From Ensifer sp. BR816 (GTDB lineage: Bacteria; Pseudomonadota; Alphaproteobacteria; Rhizobiales; Rhizobiaceae), in NCBI RefSeq assembly GCF_000378985.1, contig NZ_KB905370.1, forward strand, positions 3,555,342 through 3,619,341: a stretch of 64,000 nucleotides of DNA, given 5' to 3'. The notes under the pieces are model-generated. The model saw only the letters and a list, made by a program, of their open reading frames with translations, had not been told where the DNA came from and made no database searches. Both the position numbers and the translations under genes were made by a program. Shown here one piece after another: positions 42,026 through 52,748 of this stretch; position 1 is the first letter of the stretch; each line of letters opens with the position of its first letter.

Positions 42026-43363
42026 ATGGCGGCGAGCAAAGACGCGGCAGCCGACAAGCCGAGGCCTGCCGAGGCCGCCAATGGGCCCGCCACTCCAACT
42101 CCAAGAGCCCACGCCAAGAACGAGGGCATTGCCGTGCTCGAGAGACTGCTCGGCAAGGAGAGCGCGCCAGTCATCCCGCTCCCCGAGCGCAACAAGATCG
42201 AACCGGAAAAAAAGCCCGGTCCACTGCAGGGTTGGCTGAAGAAGCTCCGCTGGCGTCATGCGATCATCGGCATCTCTTTCGTCGGACTCGTTGCCGTGCC
42301 GGCGACGCTCGCCTCGCTCTACATGGCCTTCCTCGCAGCGGACCAGTATCACAGCACCACCTCCTTTGCCGTGCGCAGCATCGAGGGCGGCATGTCGAGC
42401 GATATTCTTGGCATGTTCACCCAGGCCTCCGGCGGCAGCACGGTTTCGGATAGCTATATCCTCATGGATTATATCCAGAGCGAGCGTATGGCCGCTGACG
42501 CCGACCGCAGGTTCAAGCTGGAGGACGTCTACGCCACGCGTGGGCTCGATTATTTCTACGGCATCGGCTCCGACTTACCGATTGAGGACAAACTCGCCTA
42601 TTGGCGGGACATGGTGAGCGTCAATTTCGACCACGCGTCCGGTATCATGCAGGTAGACGTCAAGGCCTTCGATCCGAGACAGGCGCGGGAGATCGCCCAG
42701 TTTATTGTCAATCAGAGCGACAATCTCGTGAACAGCCTGTCGCTTTCGGCGCGCAACGATGTGCTGAGGGCCGCGCAGGACGAGGTGCTGGCCGGCGAGG
42801 CACGACTTGCCAAGGCCCGGGCCGCACTGCGCGACTATCGCGACAAGTCCCAGGAAATCAGTCCGGAGGAGGGAGCCAAGCTCGCAGTCCAACTCATCGG
42901 CTCGCTGGAGCAGCAACTGACGCAGCTCAATGCAGACCTGGCTACCGCCAAAAGCCAGATGAGCGAGGACACCCCACGAATCCGCGTGCTGAAGACGCGC
43001 ATCGAGAGCCTCGAACAACAGCTCGCGGTCGAGCGCCAACGGCTGGGGACGGGGGAGAAGAAAGCCGTCGCGAACGATCCCGATGCCCCTGACGTCGCCG
43101 GCCGCATCGCCGAGTTCGAGGAACTCGAGACCGAACGCGAGTTTGCCGAACGGGCCTATACGGCGGCGTTGAGCTCACTGGAAAAAGCCAGGATAGAGGC
43201 GAACAACCGGCAGCGCTATTTGGCGCTCTTCATTGAACCGACGCTCTCGGAAATGGCGCAGTATCCCGCGCGGTTGTTGAACGCGCTTCTTGCGACTTTA
43301 GGCCTGCTTTTCGCTTGGGGGATCGGCGTGATGAGCTATTACAACATCAGAGATCGGGCATAG
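42026..43363 (+). CDS. kpsE: capsule export inner-membrane protein KpsE-like
   Basis: The protein has 445 residues and begins immediately after the kpsT stop (TAGATG). A cytoplasmic Pro/Lys-rich tail of about 70 residues precedes a first membrane helix (IIGISFVGLVAVPATLASLY). A periplasmic domain rich in coiled coil follows (SARNDVLRAAQDEVLAGEAR, LIGSLEQQLTQLNADLATAK), then a second helix near the C-terminus (LLNALLATLGLLFAWGIGVM). KpsE bridges the ABC exporter and the outer-membrane translocon. No KpsD-like gene is in the window. Corresponds to rkpR. Confidence 0.88.
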   Translation: MAASKDAAADKPRPAEAANGPATPTPRAHAKNEGIAVLERLLGKESAPVIPLPERNKIEPEKKPGPLQGWLKKLRWRHAIIGISFVGLVAVPATLASLYMAFLAADQYHSTTSFAVRSIEGGMSSDILGMFTQASGGSTVSDSYILMDYIQSERMAADADRRFKLEDVYATRGLDYFYGIGSDLPIEDKLAYWRDMVSVNFDHASGIMQVDVKAFDPRQAREIAQFIVNQSDNLVNSLSLSARNDVLRAAQDEVLAGEARLAKARAALRDYRDKSQEISPEEGAKLAVQLIGSLEQQLTQLNADLATAKSQMSEDTPRIRVLKTRIESLEQQLAVERQRLGTGEKKAVANDPDAPDVAGRIAEFEELETEREFAERAYTAALSSLEKARIEANNRQRYLALFIEPTLSEMAQYPARLLNALLATLGLLFAWGIGVMSYYNIRDRA

Positions 43364-43628
43364 CGACGACCCTGCGCTAACTCCGAAGCTGCCGTCGAAC
43401 GCTGGATCGACGCTTCATCCGAGGACAATTCAATCCAGGTGTGGAATTAGTGTAGAACGACATTGCCCGCTCGGATGTCGGACAGGAGAAATTTCAACAT
43501 CGGGACAGTAAAATTCGGGGACTCTGTGACACTAGCTGTTGCCCAGCCTATGCCATTTGGATACTGGTGTCGCCCGACGCGCTTCCCCTCACGGATGTGG
43601 CAACGAAACTAATTGCGAGACAGCTTGC

Positions 43629-44753
43629 ATGAAAATTCTGACCGTTTTTGGAACTCGGCCTGAAGCCATCAAGATGGCCCCTTTGGTGAGAGCGCTGAGG
43701 GAACAGCCCACAATAGATGCAAGGGTATGCGTGACCGCCCAGCACCGCCAGATGCTCGATCAAGTTCTCGAGCTGTTCGATATCGAACCGAACTATGATC
43801 TTGATATTATGAAGCCTGGTCAAAGCCTTTCCGGGATCACAAGCGAGATTCTTATACGCATAGAGCCAATTCTCAAGGGGTTTTCGCCGGACATGGTGTT
43901 GGTCCACGGGGACACATCAACGACACTCGCCACCACATTGGCGTCGTACTACCAGCAAATCCCGATAGGCCACGTGGAAGCGGGCCTACGGACAGGAAAT
44001 ATATATTCTCCCTGGCCAGAGGAAGCCAATAGGAAACTGACGGCCGCGTTAACGAGACTGCACTTTGCTCCGACCGAAGAATCACGCTTAAACCTGTTGA
44101 AGGAAGGTGTTTCCAACAGCGAAATTCACGTCACCGGAAATACGGTGATTGACGCACTGCTTCAGGTTCGAAACAGGTTGGAGACCGACACACAATTGGC
44201 ATCCGATCTAGCAGCCCGTTTCTCCTTTCTACGCGGCGGGCGCCTCGTACTGATTACGGGCCATCGCCGCGAGAATTTTGGAGAAGGATTTGAGCGTATC
44301 TGTTCAGCTATACAGCAACTGAGCGAGGAATTCCCTTCTGACGATTTTGTATACCCCGTGCACCTCAACCCGAATGTGCGCCAACCGGTCGAACGCATTC
44401 TAAATGGACTTCCAAACGTTCACTTGATCGAACCTCTGGAATATCTGCCGTTTGTGTATCTGATGACGCGAGCTCACATCATCCTCACCGATTCCGGAGG
44501 AATTCAGGAGGAAGCGCCGTCCTTAGGCAAGCCGGTGCTTGTCATGCGCGACACCACCGAACGTCCGGAGGCAGTGAAGGCGGGAACGGTCAAGCTCGTC
44601 GGGACCGATTTGGGCCAAATCGTAGCCGGCGTGCGCCAGTTGATGAATGATCAGTCAGCCTACGATCAGATGGCGTTCGCTCATAATCCATACGGCGATG
44701 GGCAAGCCTGCACACGCATCCTATCTGCAATTCAGGAAGCGTTCCGTAAGTAA
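43629..44753 (+). CDS. wecB: UDP-N-acetylglucosamine 2-epimerase (non-hydrolysing)
   Basis: The protein has 374 residues from [19 protein letters not shown]; the preceding in-frame codons are not gene-like. Key motifs: [65 protein letters not shown] and [20 protein letters not shown]. It converts UDP-GlcNAc to UDP-ManNAc. Followed 12 bases later by wecC. Base composition turns more AT-rich here. Confidence 0.95.
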   Translation: MKILTVFGTRPEAIKMAPLVRALREQPTIDARVCVTAQHRQMLDQVLELFDIEPNYDLDIMKPGQSLSGITSEILIRIEPILKGFSPDMVLVHGDTSTTLATTLASYYQQIPIGHVEAGLRTGNIYSPWPEEANRKLTAALTRLHFAPTEESRLNLLKEGVSNSEIHVTGNTVIDALLQVRNRLETDTQLASDLAARFSFLRGGRLVLITGHRRENFGEGFERICSAIQQLSEEFPSDDFVYPVHLNPNVRQPVERILNGLPNVHLIEPLEYLPFVYLMTRAHIILTDSGGIQEEAPSLGKPVLVMRDTTERPEAVKAGTVKLVGTDLGQIVAGVRQLMNDQSAYDQMAFAHNPYGDGQACTRILSAIQEAFRK

Positions 44754-44765
44754 AGAGGAGGCATT

Positions 44766-46043
44766 ATGCCGCAACGTTTCATGGATAAGACCATTTCAAT
44801 TGTCGGCCTTGGCTATATTGGGCTGCCGTCGGCCGCCGCATTTGCTGCACGGGGCGTTAAAGTAATCGGCGTCGATATAAACCAAACGACCGTCGACATC
44901 ATTAACGAGGGAAAGATTCACATCGTCGAGCCCGAGCTGGACATGGTTGTACATGCCGCAGTGACGGAAGGCTACTTACGGGCAACGACAATACCTGAGC
45001 CAGCAGATGCTTTCCTCATTGCTGTTCCGACACCGTTTCGAGACGGTCACCAACCTGATTTGAGTTTTATCAAAGCCGCTTCGAAATCGATCGCCCCGGT
45101 TTTGAAAAGGGGCGATCTAATAATCCTGGAATCAACATCTCCGGTCGGCGCAACTGAACAGATGGCGGTTTGGTTGGCCGAAGAACGTCCCGATCTCAGC
45201 TTCCCGCAAGACAAAGGAGAAGACTCAGATATCCGCGTCGCGCATTGCCCCGAAAGAGTTTTGCCGGGCCATGTCCTCCGGGAACTCGTGGAGAATGATC
45301 GGGTGATTGGCGGTCTTACCGCGAAATGCTCAGACGCCGCAGTAGCGCTCTACAAGATTTTCGTACAAGGCGATTGCATTGTCACTGACGCCCGCACGGC
45401 CGAAATGTGCAAGCTGACCGAAAACGCCTCGCGTGACGTTGCCATAGCGTTTGCTAACGAGCTGTCGCTCATTTGTGACAAACATGGCATCGATGTGTGG
45501 GAGCTGATCAAGCTTGCAAACAGACATCCGCGCGTCAACATATTGCAACCCGGCCCCGGTGTCGGCGGACACTGCATCGCAGTTGATCCATGGTTCATCG
45601 TCCATAGCTCACCCGAGGAAGCTCGGTTGATCCGCACCGCAAGACTGGTAAACGACAGCAAACCGCATTGGGTCGAAGAAAAGGTTCATGCTGCAGTGGC
45701 CGCTGCTGCCGATAAGTTCGGACGTAGCCTGGATAAGATCAAAATTGCCTGCATGGGCTTGTCGTTCAAACCGGACATCGATGATCTTCGCGAGAGTCCC
45801 GCCCTCGAAATTACGCTTCGCTTGGCGGAGAAATATCCTGAACAGATATGTGTAGTTGAACCTAATATCGACGCTCTCCCAACGGAGCTTGCGAGGCGTG
45901 GAGCATTGCTCTCGACTCAGGCTGAAGCACTCGACATTGCAGACGTGGTTGTAATGCTTGTCGATCACAAGCAATTCAAGGAACGAGTGCCGGCACTGCG
46001 GGATGGTGCGCTTTTAATCGACACTCGCGGTATCTGGAAGTAA
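44766..46043 (+). CDS. wecC: UDP-N-acetyl-D-mannosamine dehydrogenase
   Basis: The protein has 425 residues with the Rossmann motif IVGLGYIGLPSAAAFA and the typical order VDINQTTVDIINEGK, LESTSPVGATEQM, CPERVLPGHVLREL, and the active Cys in QPGPGVGGHCIAVDPWFI (Cys about residue 265). It oxidises UDP-ManNAc twice to UDP-ManNAcA. ATG is preceded by GAGGAGG. With wecB it implies ManNAcA in the capsule. Confidence 0.95.
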   Translation: MPQRFMDKTISIVGLGYIGLPSAAAFAARGVKVIGVDINQTTVDIINEGKIHIVEPELDMVVHAAVTEGYLRATTIPEPADAFLIAVPTPFRDGHQPDLSFIKAASKSIAPVLKRGDLIILESTSPVGATEQMAVWLAEERPDLSFPQDKGEDSDIRVAHCPERVLPGHVLRELVENDRVIGGLTAKCSDAAVALYKIFVQGDCIVTDARTAEMCKLTENASRDVAIAFANELSLICDKHGIDVWELIKLANRHPRVNILQPGPGVGGHCIAVDPWFIVHSSPEEARLIRTARLVNDSKPHWVEEKVHAAVAAAADKFGRSLDKIKIACMGLSFKPDIDDLRESPALEITLRLAEKYPEQICVVEPNIDALPTELARRGALLSTQAEALDIADVVVMLVDHKQFKERVPALRDGALLIDTRGIWK

Positions 46044-46047
46044 TCCC

Positions 46048-49000
46048 ATGTCGATCAAGGATCTCACCCATGATCGGGTCTGGGAAGCATACTACGGAGA
46101 ACTTGGACCGAACTTCATGCGTCACACGCAGAAGCGCATCCATTGGATTTGTAGCATGGTTGAGGGAAAGAGGGTCCTTGATATCGGTTGCAGTTCGGGA
46201 ATCGTACCTATCCTTCTAGGGCGAGAAGGAAGAGTGGTGCTCGGTGTTGACAGTTCTAAGACGGTAATTGAACAGGCCCGACAACACCTCTCGGAGGAGT
46301 CAGAATCGACTCGGGAGAGAGTTAAATTCGTTGAAGCTGACTTTCTCACTCTTGATCCAAAGGAACATGAGCCCTTCGACAGCCTTGTGATCTCGGAAGT
46401 CCTTGAGCATCTCGTCAGGCCTCAGGACATGCTTGATGCAGCAGTGAAGTTTCTGAAGCCACACGGTCAAATTGTTGTAACGGTGCCCTTTGGCATCAAT
46501 GACTTCATCGACCATAAGCATACGTTTTATCTCACGGAAATACATGACCTTGTAGCGCGGAAGTTTAACGTCAGTTCGGTGGAGTTTCTCGAAAGCTGGA
46601 TCGGATTGGTCGGAGTTAAGCCTGAAGATGGTCATCTGCAGGGAGCTAGAGTATCAATACCAACCGAGGATGTTCAGCAGCTCGAACGATCTTTCCATCT
46701 ACTGGAACGGGTCATCCGCGATGAATTGGCTACCAAAAAAGAAGAACTGTCGCGCTTAGACGAGAAGTTAAAGAAGACCACGGAAACAGCGAGAATCGCC
46801 TCCGCAGAAAAGCTTAAGCTTGAAGAGAGCGCCAAGCAAAAAGAGCGCGAAGAACGGGAACGTTTGTTCGAACGGGAGAAGCTGGCAGACGAGCTCGACC
46901 GTGAAAAGCTTAGGTTCGAAGAGATTATCCAACAGAATGAGAGTCGAGAGCGGGAGCTTTTGTCCGAACAGGAGAAACTCGCGGACGAAATTGCAAAGCT
47001 TCGGGATGCTGCCGCCGCTGCCAAGTCGGATAAAGAGAGCATCGGAACCCTAGAAGCCGAGTTGCGACGCTCTCAGCAATTATTGACTCGTGCTGAACAA
47101 TTGCGGGTCGCGGCGGAGACGCGTGCAAACAATTCCAAGAACTCGCTGTCATATCAACTCGGCGCGGCCTTGATAAACGCAACAAACTCATGGTCGGGTT
47201 TGGTAAGTTTTCCAAAGGAGGCTTTGCGCATCCATAAGGAAGGGAAGCGCCGCAAAGCTTCAAAGCATAAAGAACTAGAGGCGGGAACAAAAAAAAAAGA
47301 GCAAGTACTGAAAGTCGCGTCGGCCAGACGCCCTCATAAACTTAAAGTAGACGACGGCCGCCGCTTGCGCATCGCCGGCGTCATGGACGAATTCACTGTC
47401 CATTCTTACGACCCGGAATGCACACTTCTGCAATTGCATCCGGAAGGCTGGCGGCAGCAACTTACAGAGTTTGGGCCCGACTTGCTCTTCATTGAATCGG
47501 CCTGGAAGGGCTTGGATGGGCTCTGGCAGACCAAGATCAGCAATAATGGTTCGGAGATACTCGAAATCATCGCTTGGTGCCGAGACAACAATACGCCTTC
47601 ATTATTTTGGAACAAAGAAGATCCAGTCCACTTCAGCACCTTTATTCCCATTGCAAAATGCGTCGACTACGTCTTCACGACCGATATTGACTGCATCCCA
47701 AAGTACAAAGAGGCTGTTGGTCATGAGAGAGTCTACTTGCTCCCATTCGCCGCGCAGCCTTCTGTTCACAATCCGATAGAGATGTATGATCGCAAAGATG
47801 CTTTCAACTTTGCAGGTTCTTACTACCTACGATACCCCGAAAGGCAACGCGATTTTTCGGCGCTGATTGATGCGGTCGGTTCGCTACGGTCTGTCGAGAT
47901 CTATGATAGAAACTTTGACAATCCCCACCCGCATTATACGTTTCCCGACAAATACTCACCGATGATCTTGGGGAGGCTGCCGTTCTCCGAAATTGACAAA
48001 GCCTATAAAGGCTATCGGTACGGCATCAACATGAACACAATAAAGCAATCGCAAACAATGTTTGCACGGCGTGTTTTTGAGCTGCTCGCTTCCAACACGG
48101 TTGTTGTATCAAACTTCTCGCGTGGCGTTAGGCTACTGTTCGGCGATCTCGTAGTCTCATCGGATGAAGCCGCCGAGCTCCGTCGGCGTCTCGAAGCGAT
48201 TTGCAAAACTGAAGTGGGCTACCGCAAGTTCCGTTTGCTCGGCTTGCGCAAGGTCATGTCAGAGCACACATATGCCGACCGGTTGAACTACATTCGATCG
48301 ACATTGAGCGGCCAGGCGCAACCGCCGAAACAGCCGCGGATAGCCCTATTCGCAGTTGCGCACACGCCTGAAGAATATTCGCTGCATATGGAGAACTTCA
48401 GCCGGCAGCGATACCCCAATAAGTTCCTGATCGTGTTGAAGCGCTATTCCGGTAATTCATCGACCAAGATCGACAGCATTGTCGAATGCACAAACGAAGA
48501 CTCTTGCGTAGAATACATCAAGAACGTCGGCAATGATGCGTGGGTAGGCCTGTTGCACTCGGAAGATTACTATGGACCCGAGTATCTTACAGATCTTCAG
48601 CTGGCGCAAAGATACTCCTCGGCAATGGCTTTTGGAAAGGCGAGCCGTTATCAGGCGAAAAACGGCGACCTCACTTTGCACGCAGATGGGGATCAATATC
48701 GCACAACATTGAAACTGTTCGCCCGGTCCGCGCTCGTTAGGGCATCGGCCATATCCTCGGACTGGATTGCAACAGCAATTGCGGATCCGCGTGGCGCGAT
48801 AGTTTCGCTTCCAGAAATGCTGGCGACCGATGAATTCCACTACATAGAAGGCGGCGCTCAATTGGCCGAACTCCGGAGGTCGGACGTTGACGACCTTGCG
48901 CTTGCCGACAAAGGTGCGTCTCTAGTTGAGCAAATCATTCCGATCGGACATGGCCTAACGAGCACATCCAAATCTATTGCATCGAGCGAACTGCCCCAAC

Positions 49001-50535
49001 TGAGTGCGAAGGAATTGCATGGGATGATCTCAAGCGCAGGCGGAATAGACCTGCGATTGAACGGCGGCAGGCTTCACCTCCGTTCCAAGCTCCAGAATGA
49101 CAAACACGTTTATCTTTACTGCCGCCGAGAGTTTGATAGACAGGAACTCAACCTCGTGTTGAACAGCCAGTTTGAGGCAGTGGTGGAAAGCCGGCTGGAA
49201 TTGAAGACCGTTTTCGAATTTAGAGACGGAAACGGCGCAAAAATATCGCATCAAATGAACAAAGCAGGCGGACGCCATTCCCTCGCCATCCCGGAGAATT
49301 GTGCGAAAGTCCGATTTGGCCTGCGCGTTCAGGGTGCGGGAGAAGCAAAGATCGAAGCGGTCGTGTTTGGCAATCAAGTTGAGCGTCCGGCAGCACTTGC
49401 CGTTCGCACTCCCTATCTGGTTCTGTCTAAGCAATACCCAGCGTACGATGACCTGTACCGCTACGGTTTCCTCCACAGCCGCCTTCGCGCCTACAAGAAC
49501 GCGGGGCTGGTTTCCGAAGTCTTTCGCATCAGCAAAGAATCCCTCGGCTATCGCGAGTTTGAAGGCATCGACGTTGCGACCGGTGATGCAGAACTGCTTC
49601 GATCCACATTGGAAGCAGGCCAGGTCAAGCACGTATTGGTGCATCTTCTAGACGAACACATGTGGAAAGTTCTCAAGGATTACCTTGATCGTATTAAAGT
49701 CACGATTTGGGTTCACGGCGCCGAAATTCAGGTCTGGCAACGAAGGACATTTGATTTCGGGCGCAAGAGCGACGAGGAAGTCGCTCGCCAGAAGCGATTA
49801 AGTGACAAACGCAAGTCATTGTGGCGGAGCGTCTTCTCTGAGTCGAATGATAATGTCAAGTTCGTTTTTGTATCGGATTATTTAGCAGAGCAAGCACAAA
49901 ATGATCTGGATATACGCTTGAAGAAATCGACGTACCGCGTAATTCATAATTATATAGATCCGGATATATTCGAATACCAAGAAAAAGCGGACGAAACGAG
50001 ACAAAATGTACTATCAATCCGCCCATACGCGAATAGGATATATGCAAACGATTTGACCGTAGCAGCAATAATCGAGCTGTCAAAGCGAGAGATATTTAAC
50101 AATCTCTCATTTTGCCTTTATGGGGATGGGGAACTGTTCGAGGAAACAACGGCGCCGCTAACGTCGTTTGGAAACGTGAAGATCATCCGCCGGTTCTTAT
50201 CTCAGTCAGAGATTGCGGAGGTTCACAAGCGATTTGGCATCTTCTTATCGCCGACACGCATGGATACGCAAGGTGTATCACGCGATGAAGCGATGTCTTC
50301 GGGCCTGGTGCCAGTCACGACGAATGTCGCCTGCATCCCCGAGTTTGTCGACGAAAACTGTGCTGTCGTCGTGCCTGCGGAAGATCATGTCGCAATGGCG
50401 GACGCCATCGAGCGGCTGTATTCTGATCCCGTGCACTTTGCCAAACTTTCGAAGGCGGCCTCCCTTCGCGTCCGAGCCCAGTCGGGTTATGGGATGACAA
50501 TTCAGCGCGAGATTTCGCTGATCCAGAGGGCTTGA
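46048..50535 (+). CDS. giant chimeric protein: methyltransferase, coiled coil, CgeB-like and GT4 glycosyltransferases
   Basis: The protein has 1495 residues in visible modules. Residues 1-200 form a SAM methyltransferase (VLDIGCSSGIVPILLG, residue 43; ISEVLEHLVRPQDML). Residues 211-354 are charged coiled coil (KEREERERLFEREKLADELD). Residues 439-751 are a CgeB-like glycosyltransferase (IAGVMDEFTVHSYDPECTL, FWNKEDPVHFSTF, RRVFELLASNTVVVSNFSRG). Residues 764-938 resemble a GT-A-type domain (DYYGPEYLTDLQLAQRYSS), and 991-1115 look like a beta-sandwich. Residues 1118-1491 are a GT4-type enzyme (WVHGAEIQVWQRRTF, GVSRDEAMSSGLVP). It probably builds and end-modifies capsule chains. A shorter paralogue is at 59232. 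The gene is AT-richer than its neighbours and starts four bases after wecC. Confidence 0.88.
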   Translation: MSIKDLTHDRVWEAYYGELGPNFMRHTQKRIHWICSMVEGKRVLDIGCSSGIVPILLGREGRVVLGVDSSKTVIEQARQHLSEESESTRERVKFVEADFLTLDPKEHEPFDSLVISEVLEHLVRPQDMLDAAVKFLKPHGQIVVTVPFGINDFIDHKHTFYLTEIHDLVARKFNVSSVEFLESWIGLVGVKPEDGHLQGARVSIPTEDVQQLERSFHLLERVIRDELATKKEELSRLDEKLKKTTETARIASAEKLKLEESAKQKEREERERLFEREKLADELDREKLRFEEIIQQNESRERELLSEQEKLADEIAKLRDAAAAAKSDKESIGTLEAELRRSQQLLTRAEQLRVAAETRANNSKNSLSYQLGAALINATNSWSGLVSFPKEALRIHKEGKRRKASKHKELEAGTKKKEQVLKVASARRPHKLKVDDGRRLRIAGVMDEFTVHSYDPECTLLQLHPEGWRQQLTEFGPDLLFIESAWKGLDGLWQTKISNNGSEILEIIAWCRDNNTPSLFWNKEDPVHFSTFIPIAKCVDYVFTTDIDCIPKYKEAVGHERVYLLPFAAQPSVHNPIEMYDRKDAFNFAGSYYLRYPERQRDFSALIDAVGSLRSVEIYDRNFDNPHPHYTFPDKYSPMILGRLPFSEIDKAYKGYRYGINMNTIKQSQTMFARRVFELLASNTVVVSNFSRGVRLLFGDLVVSSDEAAELRRRLEAICKTEVGYRKFRLLGLRKVMSEHTYADRLNYIRSTLSGQAQPPKQPRIALFAVAHTPEEYSLHMENFSRQRYPNKFLIVLKRYSGNSSTKIDSIVECTNEDSCVEYIKNVGNDAWVGLLHSEDYYGPEYLTDLQLAQRYSSAMAFGKASRYQAKNGDLTLHADGDQYRTTLKLFARSALVRASAISSDWIATAIADPRGAIVSLPEMLATDEFHYIEGGAQLAELRRSDVDDLALADKGASLVEQIIPIGHGLTSTSKSIASSELPQLSAKELHGMISSAGGIDLRLNGGRLHLRSKLQNDKHVYLYCRREFDRQELNLVLNSQFEAVVESRLELKTVFEFRDGNGAKISHQMNKAGGRHSLAIPENCAKVRFGLRVQGAGEAKIEAVVFGNQVERPAALAVRTPYLVLSKQYPAYDDLYRYGFLHSRLRAYKNAGLVSEVFRISKESLGYREFEGIDVATGDAELLRSTLEAGQVKHVLVHLLDEHMWKVLKDYLDRIKVTIWVHGAEIQVWQRRTFDFGRKSDEEVARQKRLSDKRKSLWRSVFSESNDNVKFVFVSDYLAEQAQNDLDIRLKKSTYRVIHNYIDPDIFEYQEKADETRQNVLSIRPYANRIYANDLTVAAIIELSKREIFNNLSFCLYGDGELFEETTAPLTSFGNVKIIRRFLSQSEIAEVHKRFGIFLSPTRMDTQGVSRDEAMSSGLVPVTTNVACIPEFVDENCAVVVPAEDHVAMADAIERLYSDPVHFAKLSKAASLRVRAQSGYGMTIQREISLIQRA

Positions 50536-50594
50536 TGCCCTGGATTGTGGGCGCTGCTTCAACTGGAAGGAACGGAGAGAATTGGAACCTGTGA

Positions 50595-51593
50595 ATGCGA
50601 AACGCTGAATTGTCTGTTGCACTGATTTCCGACAGTCTCACGGCGGCATGTTTGTCGAAGGAATGCCGGACATTTACTCTCACTCCCTTGAATTATAAAT
50701 GGGTGCTGCGGTTCCAGAAGCCCGACATGCTGTTCGTGGAGTCGGCTTGGGAGGGGCACCGCCGCCGATGGCGGTATAAAGTGGCATCGTATCCAGGGAC
50801 CCCACGGTACGACAACAAAAGATTGGCGAAGGTCGTGGCTTATGCACGCGACCGCGGTATTCCAACGGTCTTCTGGAACAAAGAGGACGGCGTCCACTTT
50901 GAAAGGTTCATTGATAGCGCGCGCCTTTTCGATCACATATTTACAGTAGACGAAAACTGCATCGACAAATACAAACGCATAGTTGGAGAGAGCACAACGG
51001 TACACACGTTAATGTTTCCGGTTCAGCCAGGGACGCATTTTTTTCGAGGATTCGATTTCAAATACAATATGGCCAATTTCGTCGGAAGCTACAGCCGGAA
51101 AATACATGAGACTAGGCGAAAATGGCAGGACCTTATGTTTTCGGCCTGTGCGGATTCTGGTGTCGCTACTATTGTCTATGATCGAAACTCGGGCCGAAAC
51201 TCCCAAAACTATCGATATCCCGATTTTAGCGGCCTGGAGGTTCGGGCGGCCATTCCTCATTCGGACACCGCTCAAATTTACAGGGATTATCTGATTTCAT
51301 TGAACGTGAATACGATTGAAGACTCACCGTCGATGTATTCACGCCGACTGGTCGAGATTCTCGCTTGCGGAGGTATCGCGGTAACAAATCCGACTACCGC
51401 AGTAGATCGGTACTTTTCGGATTACTGTCACGTTATCAGAGATCAGGCTGAGGCGACTGAGTTGTTTGCCAGATTGAAGAAGGGGCCAACTGCACGCGAT
51501 CTGGAGCGAGCCGAAGCTGGCGCGCGATATGTCCTCGCCGAACATACCTGGTCGCAGCGGCTGGACGACGTGAGAAAAGTGGTCGGGCTCTAG
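50595..51593 (+). CDS. CgeB-like glycosyltransferase, single module
   Basis: The protein has 332 residues and equals the CgeB-like module of the giant proteins: DMLFVESAWEGHRRRW, GIPTVFWNKEDGVHFERFID, DHIFTVDENCIDKYK, FVGSYSRKIHETRRKWQ and SMYSRRLVEILACGGIAVTN, and a C-terminal LAEHTWSQRLDDVRKVV. It lacks the GT4 part. CgeB-family enzymes glycosylate a surface layer in Bacillus spores; here a capsule role is inferred. It follows the giant gene by 60 bases. Confidence 0.82.
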   Translation: MRNAELSVALISDSLTAACLSKECRTFTLTPLNYKWVLRFQKPDMLFVESAWEGHRRRWRYKVASYPGTPRYDNKRLAKVVAYARDRGIPTVFWNKEDGVHFERFIDSARLFDHIFTVDENCIDKYKRIVGESTTVHTLMFPVQPGTHFFRGFDFKYNMANFVGSYSRKIHETRRKWQDLMFSACADSGVATIVYDRNSGRNSQNYRYPDFSGLEVRAAIPHSDTAQIYRDYLISLNVNTIEDSPSMYSRRLVEILACGGIAVTNPTTAVDRYFSDYCHVIRDQAEATELFARLKKGPTARDLERAEAGARYVLAEHTWSQRLDDVRKVVGL

Positions 51594-51639
51594 ATGACGA
51601 GAGGACCAGCCGCGGCGGCACCGCAGAGCGCGAAATAAT

Positions 51640-52722
51640 ATGAGGCCGCTTTCAAAGCATGAGGCTCCCATCATCAGCCAAGTTCAGGATCCGGCAAAGC
51701 CTCCCCTATTTCTCTTCGGCTTCAGTCGTTGGAAGTCCTACGTGCGCGACTGGTTTCCAGATGCTAAGCTGATTTTCTCGCGTCCAGTTCTCCTGCCTTT
51801 CGAGTTCGATTTGTATTGGAAACGGCAGCTACTTCGCGACCCCCGAACCCGTGTGCTCGCGTGGCAATATCGGGGACCGCCGCAACTCAAAGCGTTCTGC
51901 GCGCGCCAGGGTATTCCGTTCCATTATGCCGAGGACGGCTTCATCCGCTCGGTCGCACTTGGCGCCTTGCGAGTACCGCCGCTTTCACTCACCTTTGACA
52001 AGCAGGACATGTTTTTCAACGCCAACGGGCCGTCTGATCTGGAGGACATTCTCAGGACCTATGATTTCGCAAGCGACCGCTTGCTGATGCATAGAGCACG
52101 GATCATCCGGGAGCAACTGCTCACAAGCCGGCTCAGCAAGTACAATTCAGGCAAGTCGCTGGATATCGCTTTGGTCTATGGCAAAAAGACGCAAAGGCGT
52201 GTGCTTGTGATTGGTCAGGTGGAGCGCGATGCGTCGATCGCCTATGGCTGCTCAAAAAAAGTGACGAATAACGATCTCGTCCGGCTGGCAGCGTCTGAAA
52301 ACCCCGACGCTCAGATCATCTACAAGCCGCACCCCGAAGTCCTGAAAGGCACGGCCAAGGCCAAGTCCAACCCAGAGAGGGTGCGCGATCTCGCAATGAT
52401 CCTCACCCAGGATATCAGCCTTGCGGATGCGCTCGAAACCATCGATCACGTCTACACGATCACGTCACTTTCCGGCTTCGAGGCGCTGCTGCGCAGCATC
52501 AAGGTGACAACAGTCGGGTGCCCCTTCTATTCAGGCTGGGGTCTGACAGACGATCGTCAGCCGAACTCGCGGCGGAACCGAAAGCTCTCGATCGATGAGG
52601 TCTTTGCAGCCGCCTACATTCTGTATGCCAGGTATCTCGATCCGGTGACAAAGACGCCGATCGAGATTGAAGATGCATTGGACGTTCTCGCCCGCATGCG
52701 GGCGGAGCAGCTGATAGCTTGA
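51640..52722 (+). CDS. KpsC/LipA-like capsule Kdo transferase (second copy)
   Basis: The protein has 360 residues. Motifs parallel those of the first copy: HYAEDGFIRSVALGALRVPP, SRLSKYNSGKSLDIALVYG, VIGQVERDASIAYGCS, YKPHPEVLKGTAK and HVYTITSLSGFEALLRSIKV with PFYSGWGLTDDRQ. Two single-module copies could divide the two linkage types made by the two modules of E. coli KpsC, which is an inference. It follows the CgeB-like gene by 46 bases and converges with the second kpsM. Confidence 0.87.
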   Translation: MRPLSKHEAPIISQVQDPAKPPLFLFGFSRWKSYVRDWFPDAKLIFSRPVLLPFEFDLYWKRQLLRDPRTRVLAWQYRGPPQLKAFCARQGIPFHYAEDGFIRSVALGALRVPPLSLTFDKQDMFFNANGPSDLEDILRTYDFASDRLLMHRARIIREQLLTSRLSKYNSGKSLDIALVYGKKTQRRVLVIGQVERDASIAYGCSKKVTNNDLVRLAASENPDAQIIYKPHPEVLKGTAKAKSNPERVRDLAMILTQDISLADALETIDHVYTITSLSGFEALLRSIKVTTVGCPFYSGWGLTDDRQPNSRRNRKLSIDEVFAAAYILYARYLDPVTKTPIEIEDALDVLARMRAEQLIA

Positions 52723-52748
52723 GGCATGCGGCCGAGAACTCTTTCTTT

